Below, piece by piece: positions 20,987 through 31,258 of a DNA stretch of 64,000 bases (positions within the stretch are counted from its first letter, which is position 1; every line of letters starts with the position of its first letter). Under the pieces are notes generated by a model that was not told the DNA's origin, searched no databases, and was given only the letters and a program-made list of their open reading frames with translations. The stretch lies in the NCBI GenBank assembly GCA_001510575.1, contig LNGK01000006.1, forward strand, positions 367,565-431,564, in the 5' to 3' direction. Position numbers and translations under genes: made by a program. The stretch is from Knoxdaviesia capensis (Eukaryota; Ascomycota; Sordariomycetes; Microascales; Gondwanamycetaceae).

Positions 20987-22565
20987 TACACAAAAGTGAT
21001 CGTGGGGTGTCGTTGGCGCGCGGATCGGTCATCGTTTCAAGGCAGATGCGAACACCCAATGACAGAACTCCATTCAAGCGACGGTCAAGATATGGAATCA
21101 CGAGCCAAGGACAATCTTCTCCTTTCAAATGAACTGTGCCCCTCCGCGCGGTTTCGGCGTGTCATGTGGTGTGAGTGAGTGAGTGTGTGTGTGTGTATTG
21201 TCCGTTTTAGTGCCTTGGAACACATCTTTGATGTGTCTTTTACCCGCCCGGCCGACCAGTGTGGCCGGGTCGGGTTTCGAGTTGGTCGAGTTTCGGGTGG
21301 GATGCCGGCACCGAGTGGACAAGCTGGTTGGTAAAGGAGGGTCGAGCTTTGATTGCTGCCGTTCGTTTTCCGTACGCACTCATCCACATATGTACAGTAC
21401 AGTACTGTATGTCCATACGTGCATGTATGAACTGTATGACCAAAAGAAGAGAGAGCAGCAAACAGGCCCAGACCGCCCAGCCCTCAGAATTCCGGGCTCC
21501 ATTTGCACGATCGCTGCGATGTGGCCGTGATTGGCTGTGGAGGTCTAGGCCTGACTCGGCTGCAGGGTTTGTGTGGGCGCTTACAGGTTTCGGGAGACGG
21601 AGAGAGAACAAAAAGAGGAGAGAGGGAATCCCCCGCGACTGGGGCTTTGTACCACGATCATTCAACCTTGCTGAGACTCTCCTACAGTCACGGTTCAAAA
21701 GATACTTCGTGTCATCGGCCAGGGCGGCTCTCTTGGCGACCATCCCTAACTTCCCGGCCCTGATATCCTCCGAAATTCTCCTTTGGAGCAGAAAAATCTT
21801 GCTCTAACTGTGTGTGTCTTTCCTTCTTTTTGTCTGGCGGCTCGTGGTGTTGGTGGCTTCTAAGTTTAGAACTCGCCGCGTGTCTTTCCCCCCATGTCGG
21901 CATGTCTGCCATGGACTGGACACCATCTTCTTTTTTTGGCTCGTTACTGGCCCGGCCTTCCATGCAAGCCGTGCTGGATCGGGAGAAGTGAGGCTCGGTT
22001 GCATTCTTATAGTGGCAGTCTCTCTTTGTCGCGAAGATGAGCATGTGTTTTGGTGTGGTGATAGGTGGGAATAATAACCCAAAACCCAAACTGCTTGCTT
22101 TGCCGAGCTCTTTGTCTCGAGATCGAACCAGCCACACTCTTCGCGGTTGTTGTTCGCGAGCCTTCAGTCTAGCCGCATGCACTGGCGAGCCGAGAATGTG
22201 CTGGGCGTGGTTGGAAGGAGTGTGCCGGCCAAGAACCGATAGCCGAGCCAGCTTGTGCACTCCCGCTCTGTATCTCCATCTTGTGCTCGCTACTACGGTT
22301 CGACAGAGTGAATGGAGAGGAGGCACGTCTTGGTATTTGCTGGGCTGGCGAGAACCTCCTGGGAAATTACACCAGACGTGAGAGGAACCCGGCCAGGGAA
22401 CATCACGATGCACCAGCCAAGCTCAAATTAAAGCCAGCTCGGTCAAGTGTGGCTGCTATTTATGTCTCTGGACGAGCGAGGCTAAATATACATCTTGTAA
22501 TTGCAAGGGAATTTCAGAGAACAGTCACGTCTCCGCCCGGGTTGCAAAAAGCACAACCTGCACCG

Positions 22566-22968
22566 TCACGTCCTCCCGTAGGTTCCGCGAAAACGGCGGC
22601 GTGCACGCGAGAAGACCTCCAGCATCCCGCGGTAGCTGCCACCCAGACAACTACGCACTAGGTGCACGGCGGGGGTTCTCGCCGCGAGGGGTGTGACGGA
22701 GACGACCGGCTCGGCGGTCAGGTACGGCGGGGTCTTGTAGTCATAATGGGCCGGCAGCCCCGCGGGCGCGAGCAACCGGCGGCTGATCGCCGTCTGCACG
22801 TCCGCCGGCAGCTTCCACCGCGCGCACCGCTAGACGGGCCCGACTTGACCGGCACGCTGGCGGGGAGAGTGTTGAGGTCGGGGGACGGTGCGCTGCAGCT
22901 CAGGTGGGGAAAGCCACTGCTGGATGCTGGGGTTCCAGAGGGGCTTACGGTGTCTGAGGGAGCCTTGT
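22566..22968 (-). pseudogene. Possible relic of a protein-coding gene
   Basis: On the minus strand two adjacent open stretches in different frames show strong C/G third-position bias. The first reads RKPLWNPSIQQWLSPPEL... and the second WKLPADVQTAISRRLLAP... ending in a stop at 22566. They meet near 22830 with no convincing intron between them, although a GTAAGC near 22954 and a TCTAG before the second stretch could delimit one. No start or upstream exon is visible. I do not recognise the family. A broken gene fragment fits best; a two-exon gene with a missed 5' end is the alternative. Confidence 0.25.
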
Positions 22969-23770
22969 CTTACGTGTGAAATCTGGTCCGGACTCTGACG
23001 ACTTGACTTGGGTGTATTTTGTCGGTGGTTGGGGACGATGGACCAGCATCAGATGCGACCTGGTGGTACCATACCTTACATGCACGGGAAATATGCCAGC
23101 CGAGGATTAATTTTTGAGGACCAGCGTCTAGTCAACCCAGACTTAAGATGCATAAATACCTGCAGTCGCCCAGCCTAGCATTCAGCAGCAGTCAAGAATA
23201 CCAGAGAGAGAGAGAGACACACACACAACCCTCACGTCTCGGAAGATCATCACGGCCGATGTTGACTTGCATCCGGGACTGGAACATCCTGAAGACGTTC
23301 TTCCCACGAGTACTTGCATCTCCACAGAGTACACCTGTACATGCACAAAAGTAAAGCAGCATAGTTATACAAGGACCTCCCCTACCTCTTATGCAACTGT
23401 TTACCCGCCGTGGCAAACCCTGTGGTACCATATTCAGTGGATCCTGCGCATCGTAGGATTTGCCCAAGACCGGCCCTCATTGGCCGTACCAGCAAACGAA
23501 CTGCCGCTACAGACCCGATCCCGCTTTTTTTCGATGTATTATCTTGCTGTGGCCGCCCTGTTGTGTGTGAATGGTACGTACTCGTTGGTTACATACAGGA
23601 TGTAAGTGCGTGAGGGAGCCAGTGAGTGAGTGTACTGTACAACACAGAGAGACTGACTGGACATGCCTGCCCGCCAAGGCAGGCCACAGGCCGAGAGACA
23701 GCAGAAAAGAGGAGAAGACTCTGCACGGAAAAAGAGAGAGCGTGAGACAGTCTGTGTGGTCTCACTTGGG

Positions 23771-23809
23771 TCTCTCTCTCTGTCTCTCTCTCTCTCTCTG
23801 TCTCTCTCG
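23771..23809. repeat. (CT)n microsatellite
   Basis: Imperfect TCTCTC tract with occasional G, in the CT-rich upstream region of the X325/BIM1-like gene. Confidence 0.85.
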
Positions 23810-24572
23810 TTCAATCTCTCTCTGTGGGTGGTGGTGGTTATTTTTAGCTGATCGGCCACCATCTCCCCTCTCTCCCCTCCCCTCCCCCCGGTTCTGTAGA
23901 ATGCTTCCTTTCCTTTCTTTCTCTCTTCCCTTGTCCGACTACCCGTTCCTTATTCCCTGCTCATTTCTGCATTACAATCTTAGTGGTCCTTTCAGTCGGA
24001 CAAACGCTGGGTCTCTTGTTTCTTTGGGCTCGTTCCTCTTACTGGTCGCCATTCCCGCTTTGTGCCTCTCATTGCATGGATTCGTCGTCTTCTTCTTCTC
24101 TCCTGCTACATAATTTGTCCCCTCTTCCGATCTCTAATATCTTGCAGTTGTTTCCGCCTTGTTGATTCTCTCTCTTTCCTCTTCTTGCTCTTTCTTCTTC
24201 TCTTTTATTTTTGTCGTGCTAGTATTTCATCTGCTCTCAACCGGTCTAGACCTTTCTTTAAGGATCAGCCCCCTCTCCCTGTCTGATAAAATCTTCAGAG
24301 CTTCCCTCTATCTCTTCCTTGGCTAATCAGTCCTCGGGCCAAAAGTGGTTAAATCCATTCTTCACTGAGCCGTCCGGTCCTCTTTGTCTCAGTGCACCGC
24401 CTACACGCCTCTTGACTATATACGACGACAACCGTCCAACTATTCACTAAGAAGAAGAAAAAAGAACAGAAAACCCACCCGAGCACATCTTCCAGTTGAC
24501 ATCAACTCTCTGGAGTCAGCTCGTCTATAGCCATCCTCTTATCCAAATATCACTCCTCGCCGGACCGCCACA

Positions 24573-25480
24573 ATGCTGCGTCTCGCGGTCCTCCTAAATC
24601 TGTGGGCGGCATCGCTGGCGTCCGCCCACATCCTCCTGACCTATCCCGGAACCCGGGGCAACAGCTTCATCACGAACGTTACATTCCCCTACGGAATGCA
24701 ATGGATGCATCCTTGTATGACTCTGCCCGCCCGTTCTGGCCCATCTGCTGCCCAGTGACAGGCTCCAGTCTTTCAAATCCCCAAAGTGTTCATCGTGTGA
24801 GACCTTGCTAACCAACTGAACCTCTACCGACCACACGACAGGCGGCGGCTTGAGTGTGACCACAAACCGGACCTTCTGGTCTACCGAGGGCGGCGCCATC
24901 GCCTTCCAGCCGGGCTGGTTCTCCGGCCACGCCCGCGCCGTGCTGTACGTCAACCTCGGCCTTGACTTCGACGGCCCCGACGGCGGGCCGAAGAACTTTG
25001 AGATCCAGCTCGCCGCGCCGTGGGAGCTGCAGGGCCCGTCCAACGGACCCTACCCCGGCACGGTATGTCTCAAGGACGTGGCCGTGCCAGCCGACCTGGG
25101 CATCAAGGCCGGCCAGAACGCCACCATCCAGATTATCGAGCTGGCGTCGCACGGCGCCTCTCTATTTGCCGTAAGTTGGTTGCTGTTCCTTCTTCCTGCT
25201 TCTTTTAATGATAGATCGACGAGTGCACCGTGACTGACTCTTGCATCCGTGTCTCATCTCGCAGTGCTCCGACATCACCTTCGTCGAGCCCGGCGATATC
25301 CGCATCCCGCCACACAACGACAGCGTCTGCTTCAACACCACCGAGTTCGGCTTCGCCGACCTGTACCACTCGGTGTTCCAGCAGCCGCTGGAAAAGCGCT
25401 CGGCCGCTTCCGCCCTGGCCATCGGCTCGTCGTCAGCGCTGTTGGCAGGTGTCTTGTACTTCCTGCTGGCAGCGTTGTAA
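24573..25480 (+). CDS. X325/BIM1-like copper-binding GPI-anchored protein
   Basis: Three exons: 24573-24714, 24842-25170, 25265-25480 (introns 127 and 94 bp), 228 residues. This LPMO-like family (X325; Cryptococcus Bim1 takes part in copper acquisition) has a copper-binding histidine brace but is not known to cleave polysaccharide. Seen: signal peptide MLRLAVLLNLWAASLASA, then His19 as the expected mature N-terminus (HILLTYPGTRGNSF), GMQWMHPCGG formed across the first splice, AIAFQPGWFSGHA, PGTVCLKDVAVP, ELASHGASLF, cysteines that could pair, and a C-terminal Ser-Ala site plus hydrophobic tail (LAGVLYFLLAAL) typical of GPI attachment. The first splice, phase 1, is fixed by the family CGG motif. 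Probably cell-surface copper handling; substrate and partners are unknown. Confidence 0.88.
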
Positions 25481-26482
25481 GTCATGTCTGGTCTCTTGAT
25501 AGATGACTTTTGACGTGGTACCGTGGATGAAAGATTACACGGGTTTTCATCGCTCTTCTCTTTCTTGTTGGGTTTATCTGTTTCCTGGTCTGCACGGCTG
25601 ACCATCATCCAGCCCCGCAATACCTGGAATGGACTATTCATTGGGCTTCATTTTTTTGGTCGGCGCAAAAAGGGTTTTCTTCTGGGCATTCTCTTCACTT
25701 TCTTTTCTGCTGGTCGGTCGGTATGTTTGGCTGGGTATTTATACGAGGATTCTATGTTTCAGTTACGATCCCAAGGTCTGTTCTCTTTTGTTTTTCTTCT
25801 ACGGTATTCTAATGTACATCTTTTGGTTTGATTTTTTGTCTGTGGGAGGTTGCATTCCATTTGCCATGATATCACCGGTGTTTATTCCGGTCTGTGGTCC
25901 ATCCCCATCCAGTCCGGAGGGCTTAGCTGTGAGACTTGTAGAACCAGACACTGATATATTTGATTTTTTATACTGCAATACCGCAAAAAGGGCAAAAATG
26001 GAAACATTTTACGCTATATCAATCCTGATACGGCCTTTGCGTTCAGTGTCGTTGCCCTCCGGTCTCTTGCTGGTCTGGCCCCTTGGCTTGGCAAATCACC
26101 GTGGAGGCGGTCCAGACTCCTGCAAATGCAGTCTAGATCGGGTCAGGGGAAACCACACACACGTACAGATGGAGTCCTCGGAAGTCCATATTCTGCATCT
26201 GCTGTCCGTCTGTTGTGCCATTTGCCGTCGTTTGTCCGGCTTACAGGCGATAGGGGGGGATGTTTAGGGTTGGACCCAGGCTGGCCATGTGAGGGATTTG
26301 ACGATGCGTGTCTCATACATGAGTGCACGGGATCCCAAGACACACTGCTCGTTTGCAGACCACAAGTCATCATCCGCGATTCTGGCATGTCGCAGAGGCG
26401 ATGCCCATTCCAGGCCCTCAGCCAACAGTGTGGTTCAAGGAGGAGCTGCACTCAGCCAGACTAAGGGTTTAACCCGAGCACT

Positions 26483-26503
26483 CACGTGGTGCACATCCAC
26501 GTG
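26483..26503. promoter_or_regulatory. Pair of CACGTG E-boxes
   Basis: Two palindromic CACGTG sites 15 bp apart (26483-26488 and 26498-26503), the first within TCACGTG, about 770-790 bp upstream of the SulP start codon. Such sites bind bHLH factors; in yeast Cbf1 uses TCACGTG at sulphur genes. The functional link here is inference. Confidence 0.4.
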
Positions 26504-27010
26504 CGTTTGCCTTCGCAGTCAGTAACCCTGAACTTTTTGGTGGGGCAGGGCGGTTATTGGCCAAAGGACTTTTGGGCAGTTCTGATGACAACATTCTTTG
26601 CTCCAGGTTTCAGAGGCCCGCAAGTCTTCTTCCAACCTCACTTTTCCTTCTGCCTTCTCTGCAACCTTCGTCTCACTTTGTCGTCATCGTTTCTGGGTCT
26701 TTGCCGGTTCTTTGCGCTCGTCTGTTCGTCTTTTTGGAAGGGGAAAGAGGAGAGAAAATGCCTTCATATCTTTCCCGTCGTTTCACTCTCTATTCCGTCC
26801 TGATATTTTGACCGCCACACATACATGCTGTACACGCACAGATATATTTCCAGCAGTGCTCCGCCCTCACTTTTCCTGCATACTGCATACAGTATTCTAA
26901 ACAGTGCTTTCTCTCTATTCCGTGGACGGAGAGTTCAATCCCCCCCAGATCATTTTCTGAAGCTGCACCGTGGCGGCACAATTCTTCACTATTGGTGGGC
27001 TCGACTCCAT

Positions 27011-27020
27011 TATATATAAA
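27011..27020 (+). promoter_or_regulatory. TATA box of the SulP gene
   Basis: TATATATAAA about 250 bp upstream of the start codon, on the coding strand. Confidence 0.55.
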
Positions 27021-27270
27021 GCCTGGTCAGCAAAGGCGACGTAACAAATCAGAGTTGCAGTAGAAAAGCAGTGCTTGGAAGTTGGGACCATATACCTACT
27101 CCTTTTACTTTCGTTTGGAGCTCTTTTGCCGATTCGGCTGCAGGAGAGGTCGTTGATTTTATATCTGATCTTCTTTGGTTCTTGTTTTTTATTATCATCA
27201 ACTCACTTGCACACCAACGCCGTCTCTCTTTTTCTGGTCACTGCCGTCCCTCAAACGGCCTCGCCTAACC

Positions 27271-29760
27271 ATGGCCTCCCCCTCCGATGTTTCGTCATCG
27301 GACTCTCCGGTCGCCGCACGCGCCGACGCCCCCGGCCCCAGCTCCCAGGACCGGGGAATACTGGCGCCGAAGCCGGTGAACGAGACTACATCGCTGCTGC
27401 AAAACTACGTCCTCCGCCAGAGTGCTGCCCACGATGGCCAGTGCAGCCACGGCACCTTCTCGCCCCGGCCATCCAGCCCATCGTCCATGCTGAGTTCGGG
27501 CGAGCTGGCCCTTCGCCGGCCATTCAACCCGCAGCCGGGCAACCTCCAGAACGAGCGGCTTCTCCCGCCCGAAGTCGACTCGCACGCCCACCCCCACGTG
27601 CACCGCGGCCGCATCGACAGCTACGGCCGCAAGCACTCCATCTACGACAGCCTGATGGAGGCGCTGGGCCGGCGCGGCTCGACGCCCGACCCGGACAGCT
27701 TCTCGGCCACCTTCATGATGTACTTCCGCTACTATGTGCCGGCCTTCACCTGGGTGCGGCAGTACAAGGTGGCCTACCTGTCGGGAGACTTTGTGGCGGC
27801 TCTGACCATGGCGTCGATATACATCCCCATGGCGCTGTCGCTTGCCGACAACCTGGCCCACATCCCGCCGATCTACGGCCTGTACTCGTTCTGCATCACC
27901 CCGGTGATCTACGCCATCTTCGGCAGCTGTCCGCAGATGGTCATCGGGCCCGAAGCTGCGGGCTCGCTGCTTGTCGGCACGATTGTCAAGTCCTCTATCA
28001 AGGATACCCCCGATGGCGACAAGAACGCCCAGCTGCACGCTCACATCGCCGGGATTGTCACCGGTATCTCGGGCGCCACTGTTCTTGTGGCTGGCCTGGC
28101 GCGGCTTGGATTCCTCGACAGCGTGCTCAGCCGCCCGTTCCTGCGCGGCTTCATCTCGGCTGTGGGCTGTGTCATTGCTGTCGACCAGCTCATTCCGCAG
28201 TTCGGCCTGAATAAGCATGCCGAGCTGAGCGGCGTGACGCATGGCAGCAGCGTCGAGAAGGTGGCGTTTATCTTTGAGCATCTGAAGGATATCCATATGC
28301 TCTCGCTCACCGTGTCGCTTGTGAGCTTCGCGTCGATTATGATTTTCCGGTAAGTGTACGGGTGTACGCGGGATTGTCTTCCTCCCCACTCGATCTCCTG
28401 CTAACCGAATCCCCGTACATACATATTAGCCAGCTCAAGAACCATCTCCAGCCTCGCAGACCCTGGGTGGCGTATTTCCCCGACCGGTTCCTGGTGGTTG
28501 TGCTTTCGGCCATTCTCTGCTGGCAACAGGACTGGGAGGGCAAGGGCGTGCAGATTCTCGGCCCCGTACGGGCGGCCTCCGGCCACCTCTTCACGTTCCA
28601 CTGGCCGTTCCAGCCGTCGCAGCTCAAGTACGTGCACGAAGCCATGGGCACGTCGTTCACCATTGCCCTGCTGGGCTTCTTCGAGTCGTCGGTGGCGGCC
28701 AAGAGCCTGCGTGGGTCGAGCGTGTTCCCGCAGATCGAGCTCAGCGCGAACCGCGAGCTGGTGGCGCTGGGTGTTGCGAACATGGTCGGCGCGTGCTTCA
28801 TGGGCCTGCCGTCGTTTGGCGGCTATGGCCGTAGCAAGGTGAACAAGGCAACTGGTGGTAAGACGCCGGTGAGCTCGATTTTCCTAGGCATCATCACCTT
28901 GCTGTGCATCCTGTACTTGCTGCCGTATTTCTACTACCTCCCGGTAAGTTATCTTCCTTGGCAGGTCGTGGTCCGTTGGTTGTGTGAGTAAAAAAAGAGA
29001 ACTAACCAGTCATCTCTTTTTCTTGCTGCTATAGAAACCCGTTCTCTGCTCCATGATCAGCGTCGTGGCCTGGTCGCTGATTGAGGAGTGTCCAGCCGAC
29101 ATCAAGTACTTCATCCGCATCCGCGGATGGACCGAGCTTGGCCTCATGCTTCTAATCTTCCTCTCGACCATGTTCTTCTCGCTCACATTTGGCATCGCTA
29201 TCGGCGTCGGGCTCTCGCTCCTGCAGGTGATCCGCCACGCAACGCGCCCGCGCATCCAGATTCTCGGCCGTATCCCCGGCACCGAGCGCTTCGACAATGC
29301 CGAGCTGCACCCCGAGCGGCTGGAGTTCATCGAGGGCTGCCTGATTGTGAAGATCCCCGAGCCGCTGACGTTTGCCAACACGGGCGAGATGCGGTCGCGG
29401 CTGCGGCGGCTGGAGCGCTACGGGGCGATGGTGCACCCGGCGATGCCGCGCAGCCGGCTGGACGACAGCAACCGCAACATCATCTTCGACATCCACGGGG
29501 TGACGTCGCTGGACGGGTCCGGGTCGCAGGTGCTGGAGGAGATTGTGCGCGGCTACCGCGAGCAGGGCGTGCGCGTGTTCTTCACGCGGCTGCCGACCAA
29601 CCGCAACCACCAGGTGTGGAAGCTGATGCGGCGCTCCGGCATCGTGGAGATGGTCGGCGAGGCGCACTTTCTCGATGATGTGCAGGAGGCGCTGAAGATG
29701 AGCGAGTATGAAGACAGCGTGCAGGCTGTTGGCGTGCCGCCGCGGGTGGAGGTGTCTTGA
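27271..29760 (+). CDS. SulP (SLC26) anion transporter with STAS domain
   Basis: Three exons: 27271-28349, 28430-28943, 29035-29760 (introns 80 and 91 bp), 772 residues; start ATG in AACCATGG. SulP proteins carry sulphate or other anions across membranes. Seen: a roughly 165-residue hydrophilic N-terminus; a membrane core starting at AYLSGDFVAALTMASIYIPMALSLADNLA and including GLYSFCITPVIYAIFGSC and the second-half motif GFFESSVAAKSLRG; FGGYGRSKVNKATGGKTPVSS; and a cytosolic C-terminal STAS domain (about 605-750) with IIFDIHGVTSLDGSGSQVLE. Overall it looks closer to the YPR003c-like fungal branch than to the classical plasma-membrane sulphate permeases, so substrate and location are uncertain. 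Both junctions fall in conserved membrane segments and keep the frame. E-boxes lie upstream. Confidence 0.92.
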
Positions 29761-30094
29761 GATACTGAGAGAGAAAACTTGGGTGGGCTGTGTCTTTTCG
29801 TGCTTTGCATATCCAGCGGTTGGAGTATTTTGTTTCTGTCTGTTGTTGGTATATACATATATAAATCTCGCTTATAGACTGTAGAACGAGGACACTTTGT
29901 TCTTGGTTAGACGGAGTTCATGGGACGGATTTTTATATCGCAAAAGAGAAAATTTCATTGTGACGTGGTTTTTATCAACTTGGTGAGAGATTTTCTGTTC
30001 CTGATTGATCGGTCGGGATCTCTCGATTGTCCATCATGCAATGTGAGTCCTTCATGGCGATATCCAGATCTTCGCGGAAGACGATCTGATAACC

Positions 30095-30111
30095 AACCCT
30101 AACCCTAACCC
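30095..30111. repeat. Interstitial telomere-type repeat
   Basis: AACCCTAACCCTAACCC: nearly three CCCTAA units, between the SulP and thiolase genes. A single further AACCCTAACC lies at 30841-30850. Confidence 0.8.
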
Positions 30112-30819
30112 AGCACGACGTGATGAAAGACCCGGCAAACCGTGTTGACTGGGCCAGATCCAGATATCTTCGGTCAACTGGATTCGGCAGTGAGCTCACC
30201 AGGAGGGTTTCACGCCCATCTAAGGACCCGCGATGGCCAAGCTTGTTGGAGAGGGTCAAGGGCGAGATCCTGACATGTGAAGAGCCGGCCAGGTGAGGCC
30301 ACGAGACACGGAATTCACGGACACGGAGCACGAATCGAAGAAAGCGACAACACGACGAGCAGGCAATAATTAATAATCGGAGCCCTATGAAATATAAATG
30401 TTTACTCGTCGAGGCACCTGTGCTTCGATGGTGGGTGGGGCTTGTGTGGCTATTGCGACTCTTAGCATCGGCAATTGGATAGACCGGGACTATGAGGTAG
30501 ATTTATGGGGATTCGAGCAGCTAGCACGGTCAGATGCAGTCCCAGATGCCACTGAACACAAGAGACCAAGGCCCGGGCCTCGACTTTCGCCTCCAACGGC
30601 CGGCAATTGGATCAGGCAGCCGAACCAGCCTGGCCTAGCCAGCCCCATGTGCAGTTCCATGCAACACCCACCCGCCCAAACGCCCGCTATATAAATGGCG
30701 TCCCCCGGTTCGGTTATTGGGGTAAAGAAAAGACGGGGACTGGTCGTGAGGGGAATGTTGTGGGGGGAAAACCTTGAAATGCCTGTTCAGCCCACCCGTC
30801 TGGTTTTTTGTTCTTGAGC

Positions 30820-31060
30820 CGAGGCTGGCGGGGGCAGAGTAACCCTAACCATCGAACCCACTAGGGTTGGCCCGCATGTGTGTCCTCTGAATTTCTGGGG
30901 TCAAGCGATGCCGGTTGTCGGTATAAAATCCCTGGTAGCCTCGGTTTGGCGTTCCTGATTTCGGGATATCCTGCAATTTTGCTGGATGCAGCGCATTTTA
31001 AGAACTTGATCTGTCCCACCTACAAAACTCCACGAATTTCCCCCAAGTTGAAGTCCGAGG
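30820..31060. promoter_or_regulatory. Cluster of three CCTCGG (FarA/FarB-type) sites
   Basis: CCGAGG at 30820-30825, CCTCGG at 30939-30944, CCGAGG at 31055-31060, all within 440 bp upstream of the thiolase ATG. In Aspergillus nidulans CCTCGG is the core bound by the fatty-acid regulators FarA and FarB at beta-oxidation genes (established). That the sites act here is inference from position and density. Confidence 0.55.
30922..30928 (+). promoter_or_regulatory. Possible TATA box of the thiolase gene
   Basis: TATAAAA about 330 bp upstream of the ATG, directly next to the middle CCTCGG site. Confidence 0.4.
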
Positions 31061-31258
31061 TTTTTTTTTTCTTTTCTGAGACACGCTCATAACACTCATA
31101 ATAAGTCGTTGTGCATTCTGCGTGACATTTCCCTGTTTGTTCTCTTCCTGTATATCCGTGACTATCCGGACGGAGCATCGCAACGAATCTCTCCTTCAAC
31201 CGGACCGCCGACCACAGACACACACACACACAAATCCACACACAAACACCCCGCAACC

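Larger units (their letters stand above)
20408..24572. other. Long intergenic region, 4.1 kb
   Basis: The largest gene-poor stretch of the window. It holds a telomere-type motif (20973-20986), a short GT repeat near 21178-21200, a GC-rich patch with coding-like bias (22566-22968, listed separately), a CT repeat (23771-23809) and a CT-rich leader running up to the X325 gene. No intact gene identified. Confidence 0.5.
25481..27270. promoter_or_regulatory. Intergenic, upstream of the SulP transporter
   Basis: 3' flank of the copper protein and promoter of the transporter. Notable: a pair of CACGTG E-boxes (26483-26503), a TTAGGG at 26264-26269, and a TATATATAAAG at about 27011-27021. No gene seen. 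Confidence 0.45.
29761..31258. promoter_or_regulatory. Intergenic, upstream of the thiolase gene
   Basis: Contains the strongest telomere-type repeat of the window (30095-30111), a further AACCCTAACC at 30841-30850, two TATA-like elements (TATATAAA 30688-30695, TATAAAA 30922-30928) and three CCTCGG/CCGAGG hexamers (30820-30825, 30939-30944, 31055-31060). No gene seen. Confidence 0.55.

Noticed and set aside
27175..27270. In-frame N-terminal extension of the SulP protein
   Set aside because: The upstream stretch lacks an ATG at its start; the ATG at 27271 has a good context and lies about 250 bp after a TATA box.
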